Under the pieces are notes generated by a model. The model was given only the letters and a program-made list of their open reading frames with translations, ran no database searches and was not told the origin of the DNA. Source: SAR86 cluster bacterium (lineage in GTDB: Bacteria; Pseudomonadota; Gammaproteobacteria; Pseudomonadales; Pseudohongiellaceae). Taken from it: DNA of 64,000 nt. Of this stretch, positions 1-7,977 are shown in pieces; the first letter of the stretch is position 1; the number at the start of each line of letters is the position of its first letter. The stretch lies in contig NVVJ01000005.1 in the NCBI GenBank assembly GCA_002402175.1, positions 35,098 to 99,097 on the forward strand. The letters are read 5' to 3'. Both the position numbers and the translations under genes were made by a program.

Positions 1-260
1 ACTGCTATTTTTACAGATGAACGGCATTATAAGTACCTGAAACTTAATAGCAAAGATGAATATTTCAGCTTCATGTGATTAGAATCACGTGGCAATTGGG
101 CGTGTTGAGGTACTTTATTAATTATCTGATTATGGGCTAGTTGAACACCAAACAGATGCTCGCAGCTTGAGAAGCATAAGCTGTTGGACGAATCACCAAT
201 AAACGCCGTGTATTCGGGCATGCTAGCTACCAAAAATCATCATTTATTAGGCGAACAAAA
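1..260. other. Upstream region of the FecR gene
   Basis: No gene that I recognise lies here. A reading frame on the minus strand (27-233) has no recognisable domain, ribosome binding site or neighbour that would support it. The one clear element is the CRP-type palindrome at 74-89, described separately. Confidence 0.5.
74..116 (+). promoter_or_regulatory. CRP-type operator and possible class II promoter upstream of the FecR gene
   Basis: Positions 74-89 read TGTGA-TTAGAA-TCACG, one base off the symmetric CRP/Vfr consensus TGTGA-N6-TCACA. A weak -10-like hexamer, TACTTT, lies at 111-116, which places the site centre near -41.5, the class II CRP geometry. The same 16-base core (ATGTGATTAGAATCAC) is found again upstream of the S-layer-like gene at 5366-5381, with the same 21-bp gap to a -10-like hexamer. 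That a CRP homologue binds here is inferred; no such gene lies in the window. Confidence 0.6.
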
Positions 261-1649
261 TTGAATACCCAAGCAACAAAGCTTTTCGTCAAATGCACAG
301 CAATCTTTAATTGCTGCGCATTTGCTGTTGTTGCCATGTTGGTGAGTTTTTCAGTGCAAGCCGCGAGTGACTCAATGATTCTCAGTAACAGTGAGCATGA
401 GCTTGTGCCAGTCGGCGAAGTAAGCCTGGTGCTAGGTAAAGCTTATTTGCTTTCATCTGATGATTCTAGGCAATTGATAAAACAAGGCACTCAAATTAAG
501 GCAACGGACCGGATATTAACCGGTGTCAATGGTCATGTGCATATTCGGTTTATTGATCACGCTTTGGTCAGCGTGCGGCCAAACAGCCAGTTGGAGATAG
601 TTCGCTACCAATATAATGCCCAAAAACCCGAACAATCCACGATAAAGTTTTACCTGCTGGAAGGTGTTACTCGCTCTGTGTCCGGGGCGGGAGCGAAAGC
701 AGCAAGAGAGCGCTTTCGGCTTAACACCCCAATTGCAGCCATTGGAGTGCGGGGAACTGATTTCGTAGTACGTGCTACATCGCAGACAACGCGGGCCCTT
801 GTTAACCAAGGGGCAATTGTTGTCGCGCCCTATTCTGACGATTGCACGGCAGCGGCCTTTGGCCCTTGTGCTAGCAATGCCGTGGAATTGACTGATAATT
901 CCCTTCAATTTATCGAGATGGATGGCAGTGGTACTTCAACAAGACTAATACCTGCTTCTCTTGAAAGAGAGCCCGGAGCTATGCGTCAGGAAGTTCAGTT
1001 GGCGCTGAATAGTGCTGCGGATACTGCTGACGACACAACAATCGCCGCCGATGTTTATCTGGATAATGTGGCATCGCAAAGAGCAGATGAGCGAGTTGCC
1101 GCCACTTTGCCAGACTTTACGCCAGGCAGCGCACTATCCGTGCAGGCGTTAACCAACCCACAGCTGGTTTGGGGGCGCTGGGCTGATGGCCTGGGTGAGA
1201 TGGAAAAGATTACCCTCAGTAATAATGAGGCCAAAGATGGGCGGAAACTCACGGTAGGCAATACTGACTATGTGCTCTACCGTACCGAAGGTGCCTGGCC
1301 ACAGGTTGATAGCGGCTTAGGTTTGGTAAGTTTTTCTCTTAATAGCGCTCAGGCTTTTTACAATTCAAGCAACGGTATTGTCGCCATGCAAGTTAACGGC
1401 GGAAGCCTCGATATCGATTTTGAGCAAAGCCTGTTTTCCACAGAGCTGAATCTCAACCACATTGATACAGGGCTCATTGACTTTGTTGCCAATGGCAGCA
1501 TTTCAGATCGTGGTTACTTCAACTCCCGCTCACCCTCGCAACGAATTGCCGGGTCAGTAAGTCAGGACGGCAGTGAAGCAGGTTACTTTTTTCAGCAGCA
1601 GCTGGAGAGTGGCAGTATCCAGGGCTTAACCCTGTGGGATAACCGCTAG
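261..1649 (+). CDS. FecR-domain exported protein
   Basis: A 462-residue protein starting at TTG, chosen because it gives an intact signal peptide: a hydrophobic stretch at about residues 15-33 followed by a VQA-A cleavage-like site. A FecR-type domain spans roughly residues 60-195, with the usual pattern of a threshold motif (DRILTG), R-x-N-S-x-L and a later IAAIGVRGTDF segment. Residues 290-462 are beta-rich, contain WGRW, and end with a G-rich stretch resembling a small closed barrel. Long FecR proteins of this kind are not the classical FecI-partnered sigma regulators: no FecI or TonB receptor is nearby and there is no other membrane segment. The gene ends two bases before the CHASE2-cyclase gene, so the two are probably co-transcribed. 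I infer a periplasmic or secreted sensing or scaffold role. Confidence 0.75.
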   Translation: MNTQATKLFVKCTAIFNCCAFAVVAMLVSFSVQAASDSMILSNSEHELVPVGEVSLVLGKAYLLSSDDSRQLIKQGTQIKATDRILTGVNGHVHIRFIDHALVSVRPNSQLEIVRYQYNAQKPEQSTIKFYLLEGVTRSVSGAGAKAARERFRLNTPIAAIGVRGTDFVVRATSQTTRALVNQGAIVVAPYSDDCTAAAFGPCASNAVELTDNSLQFIEMDGSGTSTRLIPASLEREPGAMRQEVQLALNSAADTADDTTIAADVYLDNVASQRADERVAATLPDFTPGSALSVQALTNPQLVWGRWADGLGEMEKITLSNNEAKDGRKLTVGNTDYVLYRTEGAWPQVDSGLGLVSFSLNSAQAFYNSSNGIVAMQVNGGSLDIDFEQSLFSTELNLNHIDTGLIDFVANGSISDRGYFNSRSPSQRIAGSVSQDGSEAGYFFQQQLESGSIQGLTLWDNR

Positions 1650-1651
1650 CC

Positions 1652-3679
1652 ATGTCAGCCTCATCATTATCAACTTTTCTTAGGAACCCACTGCAGCTTG
1701 CGCTAAATTTGGCGCCAGTCTGGGGTCGCCTTAGCGTGTTGTTGCTTGCGGGCGTACTAAGCATTTTGCTTGTATTAATTTTCAGTAATCCCTTGCGCAC
1801 AGTGGAAGAACGCCTGGGTGCAATGGGCTGGACTTTAACTACCAACGATTATGTAGAGCAAAGAATTACTCTGGTTACCATCGACGAAAAAAGTATAGCC
1901 GAAATAGGCCCCTGGCCCTGGCCCCGACAACAAATGGCTGAGCTAGTGAATGCCCTGGATGATGCAGGTGCTCAGCTTCAGATTCATGATATTTATTATT
2001 CTGAAGCCAGAGCAGGAGATATTGAATTGCTGGCTGCTCTGCAAGCTGCCCAGTCAGTGGTACTGTCACAGGTGCCTGTGCTGCAATCAAACCAAACAGT
2101 CAGTGTAGGTGCAATGTCTCACCCACTTACGGGTTTAAACTGTAATGCCTCTACTAGTGCCGGCGGTTCCGCAATTAATGTCGCCAGTACACAAAGTTTT
2201 GTCGCCAACCATGCCGGCTTTGCGGCTATCGCTACGGGTCATATCGCCCCGATTGTAGCCAGTGACGGTGCTATTCGACATATTCCCGCCGTTGTTTGTG
2301 TTGATGGGGCTGCTTATCCGGCATTAGCTATTAGTGCTCTTCTGGAAGCAATCAACAGCACCGACAGGGGTGCCAGTATAGTTGCAGGCAAAACATTATT
2401 TGGCCCAGCCTGGAATCTTCAATTTGATGCCTATCCTGGCCTCGATATTCCTCTGGACCGACAAGGCAATATGCGTATTTCCTATAAAGAGTCGCCCGAA
2501 AGCTACCGGGCTATTTCCGCGGCAGATATTATTACCGGCAACTTCGACCCGGCCATGTTGGAGAACTCCTGGGTACTGTTAGGAGAAACGGCTCTCGGCA
2601 TGGGTGATGTTGTTCCCACGCCATACAGTGGCGCAACACCTGGAGTAGAGCTTCAAGCCCGAATTTTAGGCAGTTTACTGGATGCCCAAATTCCCTATAC
2701 GCCGCGTTTAGCTAACGGGATGCTTGCTTTGTTGAGCCTGGTTTTTGCGGCGGTGCTGTTAAAACTGGCGGCAGCCTCTGGTCGTGTATCAGCGTATGGC
2801 CTTCCGGTGGCCGCAGTGGTCTTGCCTGTACTCGCTTTGACACTGCATATGCAGCAACTCAGTAGCAACGAAATCTGGATAGGCTGGTTATATCCAGCTC
2901 TTTATAGTGTATTGGCCAGCAGTTTATTAATGCTGTTGGAACTTAGCCGTGTTCGAGGTGAGCGTAGCCGAGTATTTGGCAATTTAAGCAGTTACTTACC
3001 CAGTGATATCGCTAAGGAAATCGCCTATAGCTTGCCCAGCTCTGCGATTAATGCAAAACGTTGTGATGTCACCTTGCTCAGTGCAGACTTGCGCAATTTT
3101 GCCGCCTTTGGTGAAGCCAGGCCTCCTGAAGAATCAGCAGCAATGCTACATTTCTTTTTTGTTCGGGCTACCGAAATCATTGAACAAAATGGCGGTAGGG
3201 TTCATGAATTTAAAGGCGATAGCCTGCTTGCCGTATGGGATGGGCAGGATAAAAAGGCAGCGCAGCAGGCCTTACAGGCCGCAAAGCAAATGCAGAGAGC
3301 CATCGATCAGAACCGCTTTTCGCCAGACGTGCCTTCGGGTATAGAGCCGCTGGCATTAGGCATTGGAATCGAACAGGGGCCGGCTTTGATTGGTTCTATT
3401 GGGCCGGCACATCGTCGTAGTCACGCTATGTTGGGCGACACTGTAACTATTACATTACGCATACAGGAAATGACAGCGGAACTCGCACAACCAATTTTGG
3501 TCGGTGAATGTGCTGCACGACAACTCGGCGATTTTAAACTGGAATCTCAGGGCAGCTATTTACTAAATGGACTGAGAATACCTCATACATTGTTTGCGCC
3601 ATCGTTCTCCGAATCGCCTTCTTTACCTAATAAGCAAGGCAAGCCAAACCTCAGAGTGATATCAGCGAGCGGCAAATAG
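1652..3679 (+). CDS. CHASE2-domain class III nucleotide cyclase-like membrane protein
   Basis: A 675-residue protein with one N-terminal membrane helix (about 27-47), a periplasmic CHASE2 sensor (about 48-340), three membrane helices (about 350-430) and a cytoplasmic class III cyclase domain (about 470-640). The metal-binding aspartates D479 (SADLRNF) and D523 (FKGD) and the transition-state arginine R603 are present. The adenine-selecting lysine position is E519, its partner position is A592, and the conserved asparagine is T599. By alignment it is therefore an atypical cyclase: cAMP production is possible but not supported by these residues, and cGMP or no activity are alternatives. It follows the FecR gene after two bases. 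The pairing suggests that FecR senses or relays a periplasmic state to this protein. Confidence 0.85.
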   Translation: MSASSLSTFLRNPLQLALNLAPVWGRLSVLLLAGVLSILLVLIFSNPLRTVEERLGAMGWTLTTNDYVEQRITLVTIDEKSIAEIGPWPWPRQQMAELVNALDDAGAQLQIHDIYYSEARAGDIELLAALQAAQSVVLSQVPVLQSNQTVSVGAMSHPLTGLNCNASTSAGGSAINVASTQSFVANHAGFAAIATGHIAPIVASDGAIRHIPAVVCVDGAAYPALAISALLEAINSTDRGASIVAGKTLFGPAWNLQFDAYPGLDIPLDRQGNMRISYKESPESYRAISAADIITGNFDPAMLENSWVLLGETALGMGDVVPTPYSGATPGVELQARILGSLLDAQIPYTPRLANGMLALLSLVFAAVLLKLAAASGRVSAYGLPVAAVVLPVLALTLHMQQLSSNEIWIGWLYPALYSVLASSLLMLLELSRVRGERSRVFGNLSSYLPSDIAKEIAYSLPSSAINAKRCDVTLLSADLRNFAAFGEARPPEESAAMLHFFFVRATEIIEQNGGRVHEFKGDSLLAVWDGQDKKAAQQALQAAKQMQRAIDQNRFSPDVPSGIEPLALGIGIEQGPALIGSIGPAHRRSHAMLGDTVTITLRIQEMTAELAQPILVGECAARQLGDFKLESQGSYLLNGLRIPHTLFAPSFSESPSLPNKQGKPNLRVISASGK

Positions 3680-3778
3680 CTGTTCTATTTTCATTGAGAA
3701 TCAAAAGCTGCCTCGCCTCTGACCCGTTAAACCACCCGGCTTCGTTGCATCCACCAGGGCAATCCAAGATAATCAGAC

Positions 3779-5173
3779 ATGCTTAGTAATCGGTTTGTAC
3801 TTGGCAAATTTAATGTTTTAGCTCGGTTGCTCAGGTATATGCCTCGAATCCAGACATTTCTTGCCCATGGAATTTTGCCCATCGCCCTCTTTCTTGTTGC
3901 CCCGCATGTGTGGGCGCAGGAAGCATGCCCTGATCTGAGACCTTTCTATCCAGTTAATGAGACTAATTGGCCGGCTCTGAGTCAGCGTCTGGAAGTTATT
4001 CTGCCGCAATGCCTTGAAAGTTCGGAATTCTTTGCTTTATACGGAGCGGCCCAGCTCAATAGCGGCAATATTGACGAGGCTTCAGAGTCCTTAGAGTTAG
4101 CCTTATTGCTGGAACCTGATAATGGTGCCGCGAGGGTTGATTATGCCCAGGCACTTTTTCTTCAAGGCCAGTTGTTCTCTGCACTGGAGCTAAATGAGCA
4201 ATTGTTGGCAAGAGCGGACATCCCAGCAAATCTACAGCTTGGGCTGCAGAATAGGCAACAAACCTGGCGAGCGTTGACCCGAGAAAAAAGCGGCCAAATA
4301 GACCTGCTGGCAGGCTACGATGACAATCTCAATGGGGCGCCAGGTTCTAGCCTAATCACCCTCACACTCTCTGGCGAGCCAGTATTGTTAGCGTTGAACC
4401 CCGAGTTTCGCCCTAACAGCGGCCCCTATCTAAATTTTAGACTGGCAGGGCAATATCGCCAGCTCGCACCCGAGCATCAACATAACTTCTTAACTGAAGT
4501 TAGGGCAAGAGCCAGCGAAGATACCAATTCAGATGTTCTGCAATTTGATAGCCGTTATGCCTTTATTAAGCCTGGCTCCAAGCAGAGCTGGCAGTTCAAT
4601 ACTGGCTTTAGTCACCTATTATTTGGCGGTAGTTCGCTGTATACCGCTACCGATGCAAGAGTGCGATATCAGAAGGCTAGCAGCTTGAGTTGCAAGCCTT
4701 ACTTCGGCTTGGCTGTACAACACCAGTTATTTCATAACCAGGGCCATCTAAATGCTGTTGAGAGCAAGGGCAGCGCTGGATTTAACTGCCCACTGGAAAC
4801 CAGCTATGGTAGACATCAAATAGATGCCGAATTTAGCCTGTTAAGTAATATTGCGATCAAATCCGGGCGGCCAGGCAGTGACAGAGAGGGTTGGCAAGTA
4901 AACCTGAACTGGAGATTTGAGGCATTGGGGGGAGAGGTTCGCAGCCAGATAAGCCACACCCAGTGGAGGGATTCCGAAGGGTACAGTGCTTTGCTGGACA
5001 ATGGGGCGCAGCGATGGCTTAACCGAAGCTATGTGTTGTTGCAGTATCGTAAGCCCATCAATAGAAATATGACCCTCATGGTGAACTTGTACCAACAAAA
5101 GCAACAGAGCAACCTTGAACTATTTCGCAGTGATGACAGCACCATAGAAATAGGCATTAGCATGGCGCTCTAG
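3779..5173 (+). CDS. TPR plus outer-membrane beta-barrel protein (Slam/DUF560-like architecture)
   Basis: A 464-residue protein with an N-terminal signal sequence (hydrophobic about residues 28-46, cleavage after VWA). Residues about 75-160 contain TPR-like helical repeats (ALYGAAQLNSGNIDEASESL, then a second unit). Residues about 175-464 alternate polar and aromatic/hydrophobic residues with many R, Q and S, typical of outer-membrane strands, and contain a GYDDNLNGAPG turn. This order resembles surface lipoprotein assembly modulators and related exporters, though overall identity to that family cannot be judged here. It probably belongs to the same unit as the FecR and cyclase genes, 99 bp downstream, and could export or anchor one of its neighbours. 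Confidence 0.6.
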   Translation: MLSNRFVLGKFNVLARLLRYMPRIQTFLAHGILPIALFLVAPHVWAQEACPDLRPFYPVNETNWPALSQRLEVILPQCLESSEFFALYGAAQLNSGNIDEASESLELALLLEPDNGAARVDYAQALFLQGQLFSALELNEQLLARADIPANLQLGLQNRQQTWRALTREKSGQIDLLAGYDDNLNGAPGSSLITLTLSGEPVLLALNPEFRPNSGPYLNFRLAGQYRQLAPEHQHNFLTEVRARASEDTNSDVLQFDSRYAFIKPGSKQSWQFNTGFSHLLFGGSSLYTATDARVRYQKASSLSCKPYFGLAVQHQLFHNQGHLNAVESKGSAGFNCPLETSYGRHQIDAEFSLLSNIAIKSGRPGSDREGWQVNLNWRFEALGGEVRSQISHTQWRDSEGYSALLDNGAQRWLNRSYVLLQYRKPINRNMTLMVNLYQQKQQSNLELFRSDDSTIEIGISMAL

Positions 5174-5366
5174 CTAGTTATTCCCGTGAGAATTGATTTT
5201 GTAAGAAAATGTCTTCAAAAATAGGTGCTTAGCAGACTACATCTAGCTGAATAAGTTGTAAAACCTACCAATCGAAGGTAATATCCGCGAGTTAATTGTA
5301 CTGCTGCCGACATAATGTGCCGCAAGTACGTTATTTAAAGGCAGTAATTGGGGTAATTTCCTTTGA

Positions 5367-5416
5367 TGTGATTAGAATCACAAGCTGAGGGAGCTGCCTT
5401 AAGTATGCTTGCAATA
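5367..5416 (+). promoter_or_regulatory. CRP-type operator with class II promoter upstream of the S-layer-like gene
   Basis: Positions 5367-5382 read TGTGA-TTAGAA-TCACA, a perfect match to the symmetric CRP consensus. A -10-like hexamer, TATGCT, lies at 5404-5409. With +1 at about 5416 the operator centre falls at -41.5, the spacing of class II CRP-activated promoters, and no good -35 hexamer is needed. The predicted leader is about 77 nt. The operator core is identical to that at 74-89. The rest of the 319-bp gap 5174-5492 shows no gene. Confidence 0.7.
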
Positions 5417-5492
5417 CCGATATGCGGTCATCTGCTGTTAATAGCATGTCTCGATCGGAACTAACAATTTAGAAATAATCAAGGAGTCGTAA

Positions 5493-7664
5493 ATGGCTAT
5501 AACAGCTGAACAACAAACATCCATAGTACAACTGGTCGTAGGTATGGTTGGTATCGCACCTCGCCCAGAAGATCTCGCAGCTCTTGCCGCAGAATTAGAA
5601 GCAGGTTCAAGCCTGGTTCAAATCGCGCAAAATATTGTTGATCTCGCTGCTTACAGCGGTGACACAGGGCTTTTCCCAAACTTTTTGCCAAATGGAATAT
5701 GGGCAGATAACTATCTAACTTTGATTCTTGGCGATGAAGTATCCGCAACTACTTTAGCTGCAGCGATTGCACAGGCAACTGCTGATCTAAACGCCGGAGC
5801 AACTCGCGCAGAAGTTTCCGTAGCAACAATCGCAGCCCTTTCCGCTGATACACCAGCTACGGGCTATGCAGATGCGGCCGCTGCTCTAGCTAACAAAACA
5901 ACTGTTGCAGAATACTATGCAGTTAACTCTACTGCAGTAGATGCGAATATTACTGCTATGACAGCTGCTATTGCTGACGTTGATAGCGTTACGGCTTCTG
6001 TAGCCGCTGGTACTGCTGCTGTTGATGACGTTGTCGCTGCTGCTGCACCGGTTCAAAGCCTGATTGATAACCTTACTTCCGCAAATGCTGCCAAGAAAAC
6101 ATTCCTGGTTGAGGCTGATGGTGATGGCAAAGCAACAACATCAACTACTGATGCCGCACTAGGCGGTGCTTTAGCCGGTGCTGAAGGTACTGTTGATGGT
6201 TTGGTTGGCGGTGCTGCTTATGCTGGTGCTTCCGATGCATTGAAGGCTGGTTTGTTATCCGACCAACAAGTTCTTGATGCAGGTGTTCTAACTGGCGCCA
6301 ACACTGCTTTAGCTACAGCATTAAACAAAACTGCTGGTACTGGTAGTGTAACTGGCCTTGATGCTGCAGTTGCGGCTCTTACTGCGTCTATTACAGCAAG
6401 CGATGCAGCTATTGAGGCTGCGGCTTTGACTGACGTAGCTTTGACTGAAGCCGAAGGTAACTACGATGTACTTAATGGCAACGGTGTCGGTACTACTGTT
6501 GCTACTGGTACTGGTACAGTTGCTGGTTTGATTGTTGTTTCCGGTACTACACTGGTTCTAGATGCTGGTGTTACTGAAGCGCTTAATCCAGGTGTTACTG
6601 CGTTATTGGCAGCTTCTCTTGCCAACGAAGGCGCTGACGCTGCGGCGGCTGGTGCACTTACTGCGGCTAACAGTGCCAACGACAATGTTGAAAATCTTGA
6701 CACTACTGGTGCTAGAGATACTGAACTGCTTCTCGTTGAAGCGATCATGGCTTTCATTACTCCAGCTACAGCTACTGCTCCAACTGTAGCTGAAATGACA
6801 GCTGAACAATCTGCTCTTAATGCAGGCATTGCTCAGCTAAATGCTGATCTTGCTGCCGTAGCATTCGACACTGATGATGCGACTACTACAGCCGCTCATG
6901 ATGCGTTGACTGCCGCAGCGGTTACTGCCGGTTTTATTACTGCTGGCCAGAAAGTCACTATTGATGGCGTATTTGCTACACCGGTACTAACAGATCAGGC
7001 AACTACCGATGCTGCTGCTGTTCTTTCTCAAGGGTCATTGGCTACTAATAGCATCGGCGTTGATTTTGCTGCTGCTGTTGTTGCTTATAATGGAGTTGGT
7101 ACTGCGGTTACTGGCGGCATGACTGTTGCCACGGCCTTAGGTCTTGCTCCATTGGCATTAGCTGCTAATGGTTTTGCTACTGCTGTTGGTGTAGCTCAGA
7201 AAACTATTTCTGATCTTGCTAAAGCTGTTACTGCTGAAGATACTCTGGAAGCACTTATTGCTGCCGGTGCTGTTCTTGATAAGGCAGTTACTGCCGCCGT
7301 TACCGCTTTTACTGATGCAGGCTTCGCAGCTCCAGTTACTCTGGACTCAGCTGTTAAAGCGGCTACTACGGCTGATGACTTGTTCACAACTGGTGGTATC
7401 GATTCGCAGATTATCTCTTTCAGTGGTGATGACACTCTATACATTGGTGCTGGTCTGACTCTGAATGCTGATACTACTCCCGCTAAAAATGGCGATAATG
7501 CTGTTCTTGAAGTATGGATTACAGGTACTACAAGTACGGTAATTACTATTGAATCTAGTGTGTTTGGTTCAGAAGCAGCTGACCCTGAAGTTTATACAAT
7601 CACCTTAACAGGTGTTGCAGCGGCTGATGTCTCATTCGCTGATGGCTTCGTTACAATTGGGTAA
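5493..7664 (+). CDS. Alanine/threonine-rich S-layer-like, probably type I-secreted protein
   Basis: A 723-residue acidic protein dominated by Ala, Thr, Val, Gly and Asp, with no cysteine that I can see and no N-terminal signal peptide. The first 90 residues (AITAEQQTSIVQLVVGM, then a PEDLAALAAEL helix) resemble the N-terminal region of S-layer and DUF4214-like surface proteins. The middle is low-complexity helical sequence. The last 110 residues are beta-rich (DTLYIGAGLTL, then EVYTITLTGV) and end in a short hydrophobic tail, like a C-terminal type I secretion signal. A strong AAGGAG lies six to seven bases upstream of the ATG. It has its own CRP-type promoter and a strong terminator at 7747-7787, which suggests high expression. 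No ABC exporter lies in the window. The S-layer function is inferred. Confidence 0.65.
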   Translation: MAITAEQQTSIVQLVVGMVGIAPRPEDLAALAAELEAGSSLVQIAQNIVDLAAYSGDTGLFPNFLPNGIWADNYLTLILGDEVSATTLAAAIAQATADLNAGATRAEVSVATIAALSADTPATGYADAAAALANKTTVAEYYAVNSTAVDANITAMTAAIADVDSVTASVAAGTAAVDDVVAAAAPVQSLIDNLTSANAAKKTFLVEADGDGKATTSTTDAALGGALAGAEGTVDGLVGGAAYAGASDALKAGLLSDQQVLDAGVLTGANTALATALNKTAGTGSVTGLDAAVAALTASITASDAAIEAAALTDVALTEAEGNYDVLNGNGVGTTVATGTGTVAGLIVVSGTTLVLDAGVTEALNPGVTALLAASLANEGADAAAAGALTAANSANDNVENLDTTGARDTELLLVEAIMAFITPATATAPTVAEMTAEQSALNAGIAQLNADLAAVAFDTDDATTTAAHDALTAAAVTAGFITAGQKVTIDGVFATPVLTDQATTDAAAVLSQGSLATNSIGVDFAAAVVAYNGVGTAVTGGMTVATALGLAPLALAANGFATAVGVAQKTISDLAKAVTAEDTLEALIAAGAVLDKAVTAAVTAFTDAGFAAPVTLDSAVKAATTADDLFTTGGIDSQIISFSGDDTLYIGAGLTLNADTTPAKNGDNAVLEVWITGTTSTVITIESSVFGSEAADPEVYTITLTGVAAADVSFADGFVTIG

Positions 7665-7746
7665 CACACAGTAAATAGGTGAACCATAGCCTGTTAGCCA
7701 GGCTGCTAAGTAGCCTTGGTATCTGATTTAAGATACTAAAAAATTG

Positions 7747-7787
7747 AAAACCCTCAGTTCGTTTCGGACTGAGGGTTTTTCTTTTTC
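7747..7787 (+). terminator. Rho-independent terminator after the S-layer-like gene
   Basis: A 15-bp stem with one G-U pair (arms 7747-7761 and 7765-7779) and a three-base TTT loop is followed by TTCTTTTTC. It lies 83 bp after the stop codon and closes the gene as a single transcript. Confidence 0.9.
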
Positions 7788-7977
7788 AGAGATCTAATTC
7801 CATGAGGCGGCTTTATACATAGTGGTATATCGCATGGTAACTATAAGCAGTCGACTTACATGATTTAGTCGCCTAGACTCTTCTGAGTTGTAAGGCAAAC
7901 TAAATGACGTGATTCATCGACTAATATTTCAGGTTGGAATGCTAATTTACTCTCTCACAGGAAGATGCGGGAAGACC
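7788..7977. other. Intergenic sequence without recognised feature
   Basis: Between the terminator and the next start codon. An in-frame start at 7909 exists but would put 23 unlikely residues before a clear signal peptide, so I treat this stretch as non-coding. No operator or repeat is obvious. Confidence 0.4.

Noticed and set aside
27-233. 68-residue frame on the minus strand upstream of the FecR gene
   Set aside because: No domain, no ribosome binding site and it contains the CRP-type operator; likely a chance frame.
516-908. 130-residue frame antisense to the FecR gene
   Set aside because: Fully opposite a clear coding gene and without family motifs; a shadow frame.
3050-3500. Confident adenylate cyclase call for the CHASE2 protein
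   Set aside because: Three catalytic or specificity positions differ from adenylate cyclases, so cAMP synthesis cannot be claimed.
6461-6829. Ala/Val-rich frames antisense to the S-layer-like gene, including 7196-7444
   Set aside because: They arise from the biased GCT/ACT codon use of the real gene.
5493-7664. Idea that this is an RTX toxin or giant adhesin
   Set aside because: No GGxGxDxxx nonapeptide calcium repeats and no adhesin repeats were seen, only a type I-like C-terminal region.
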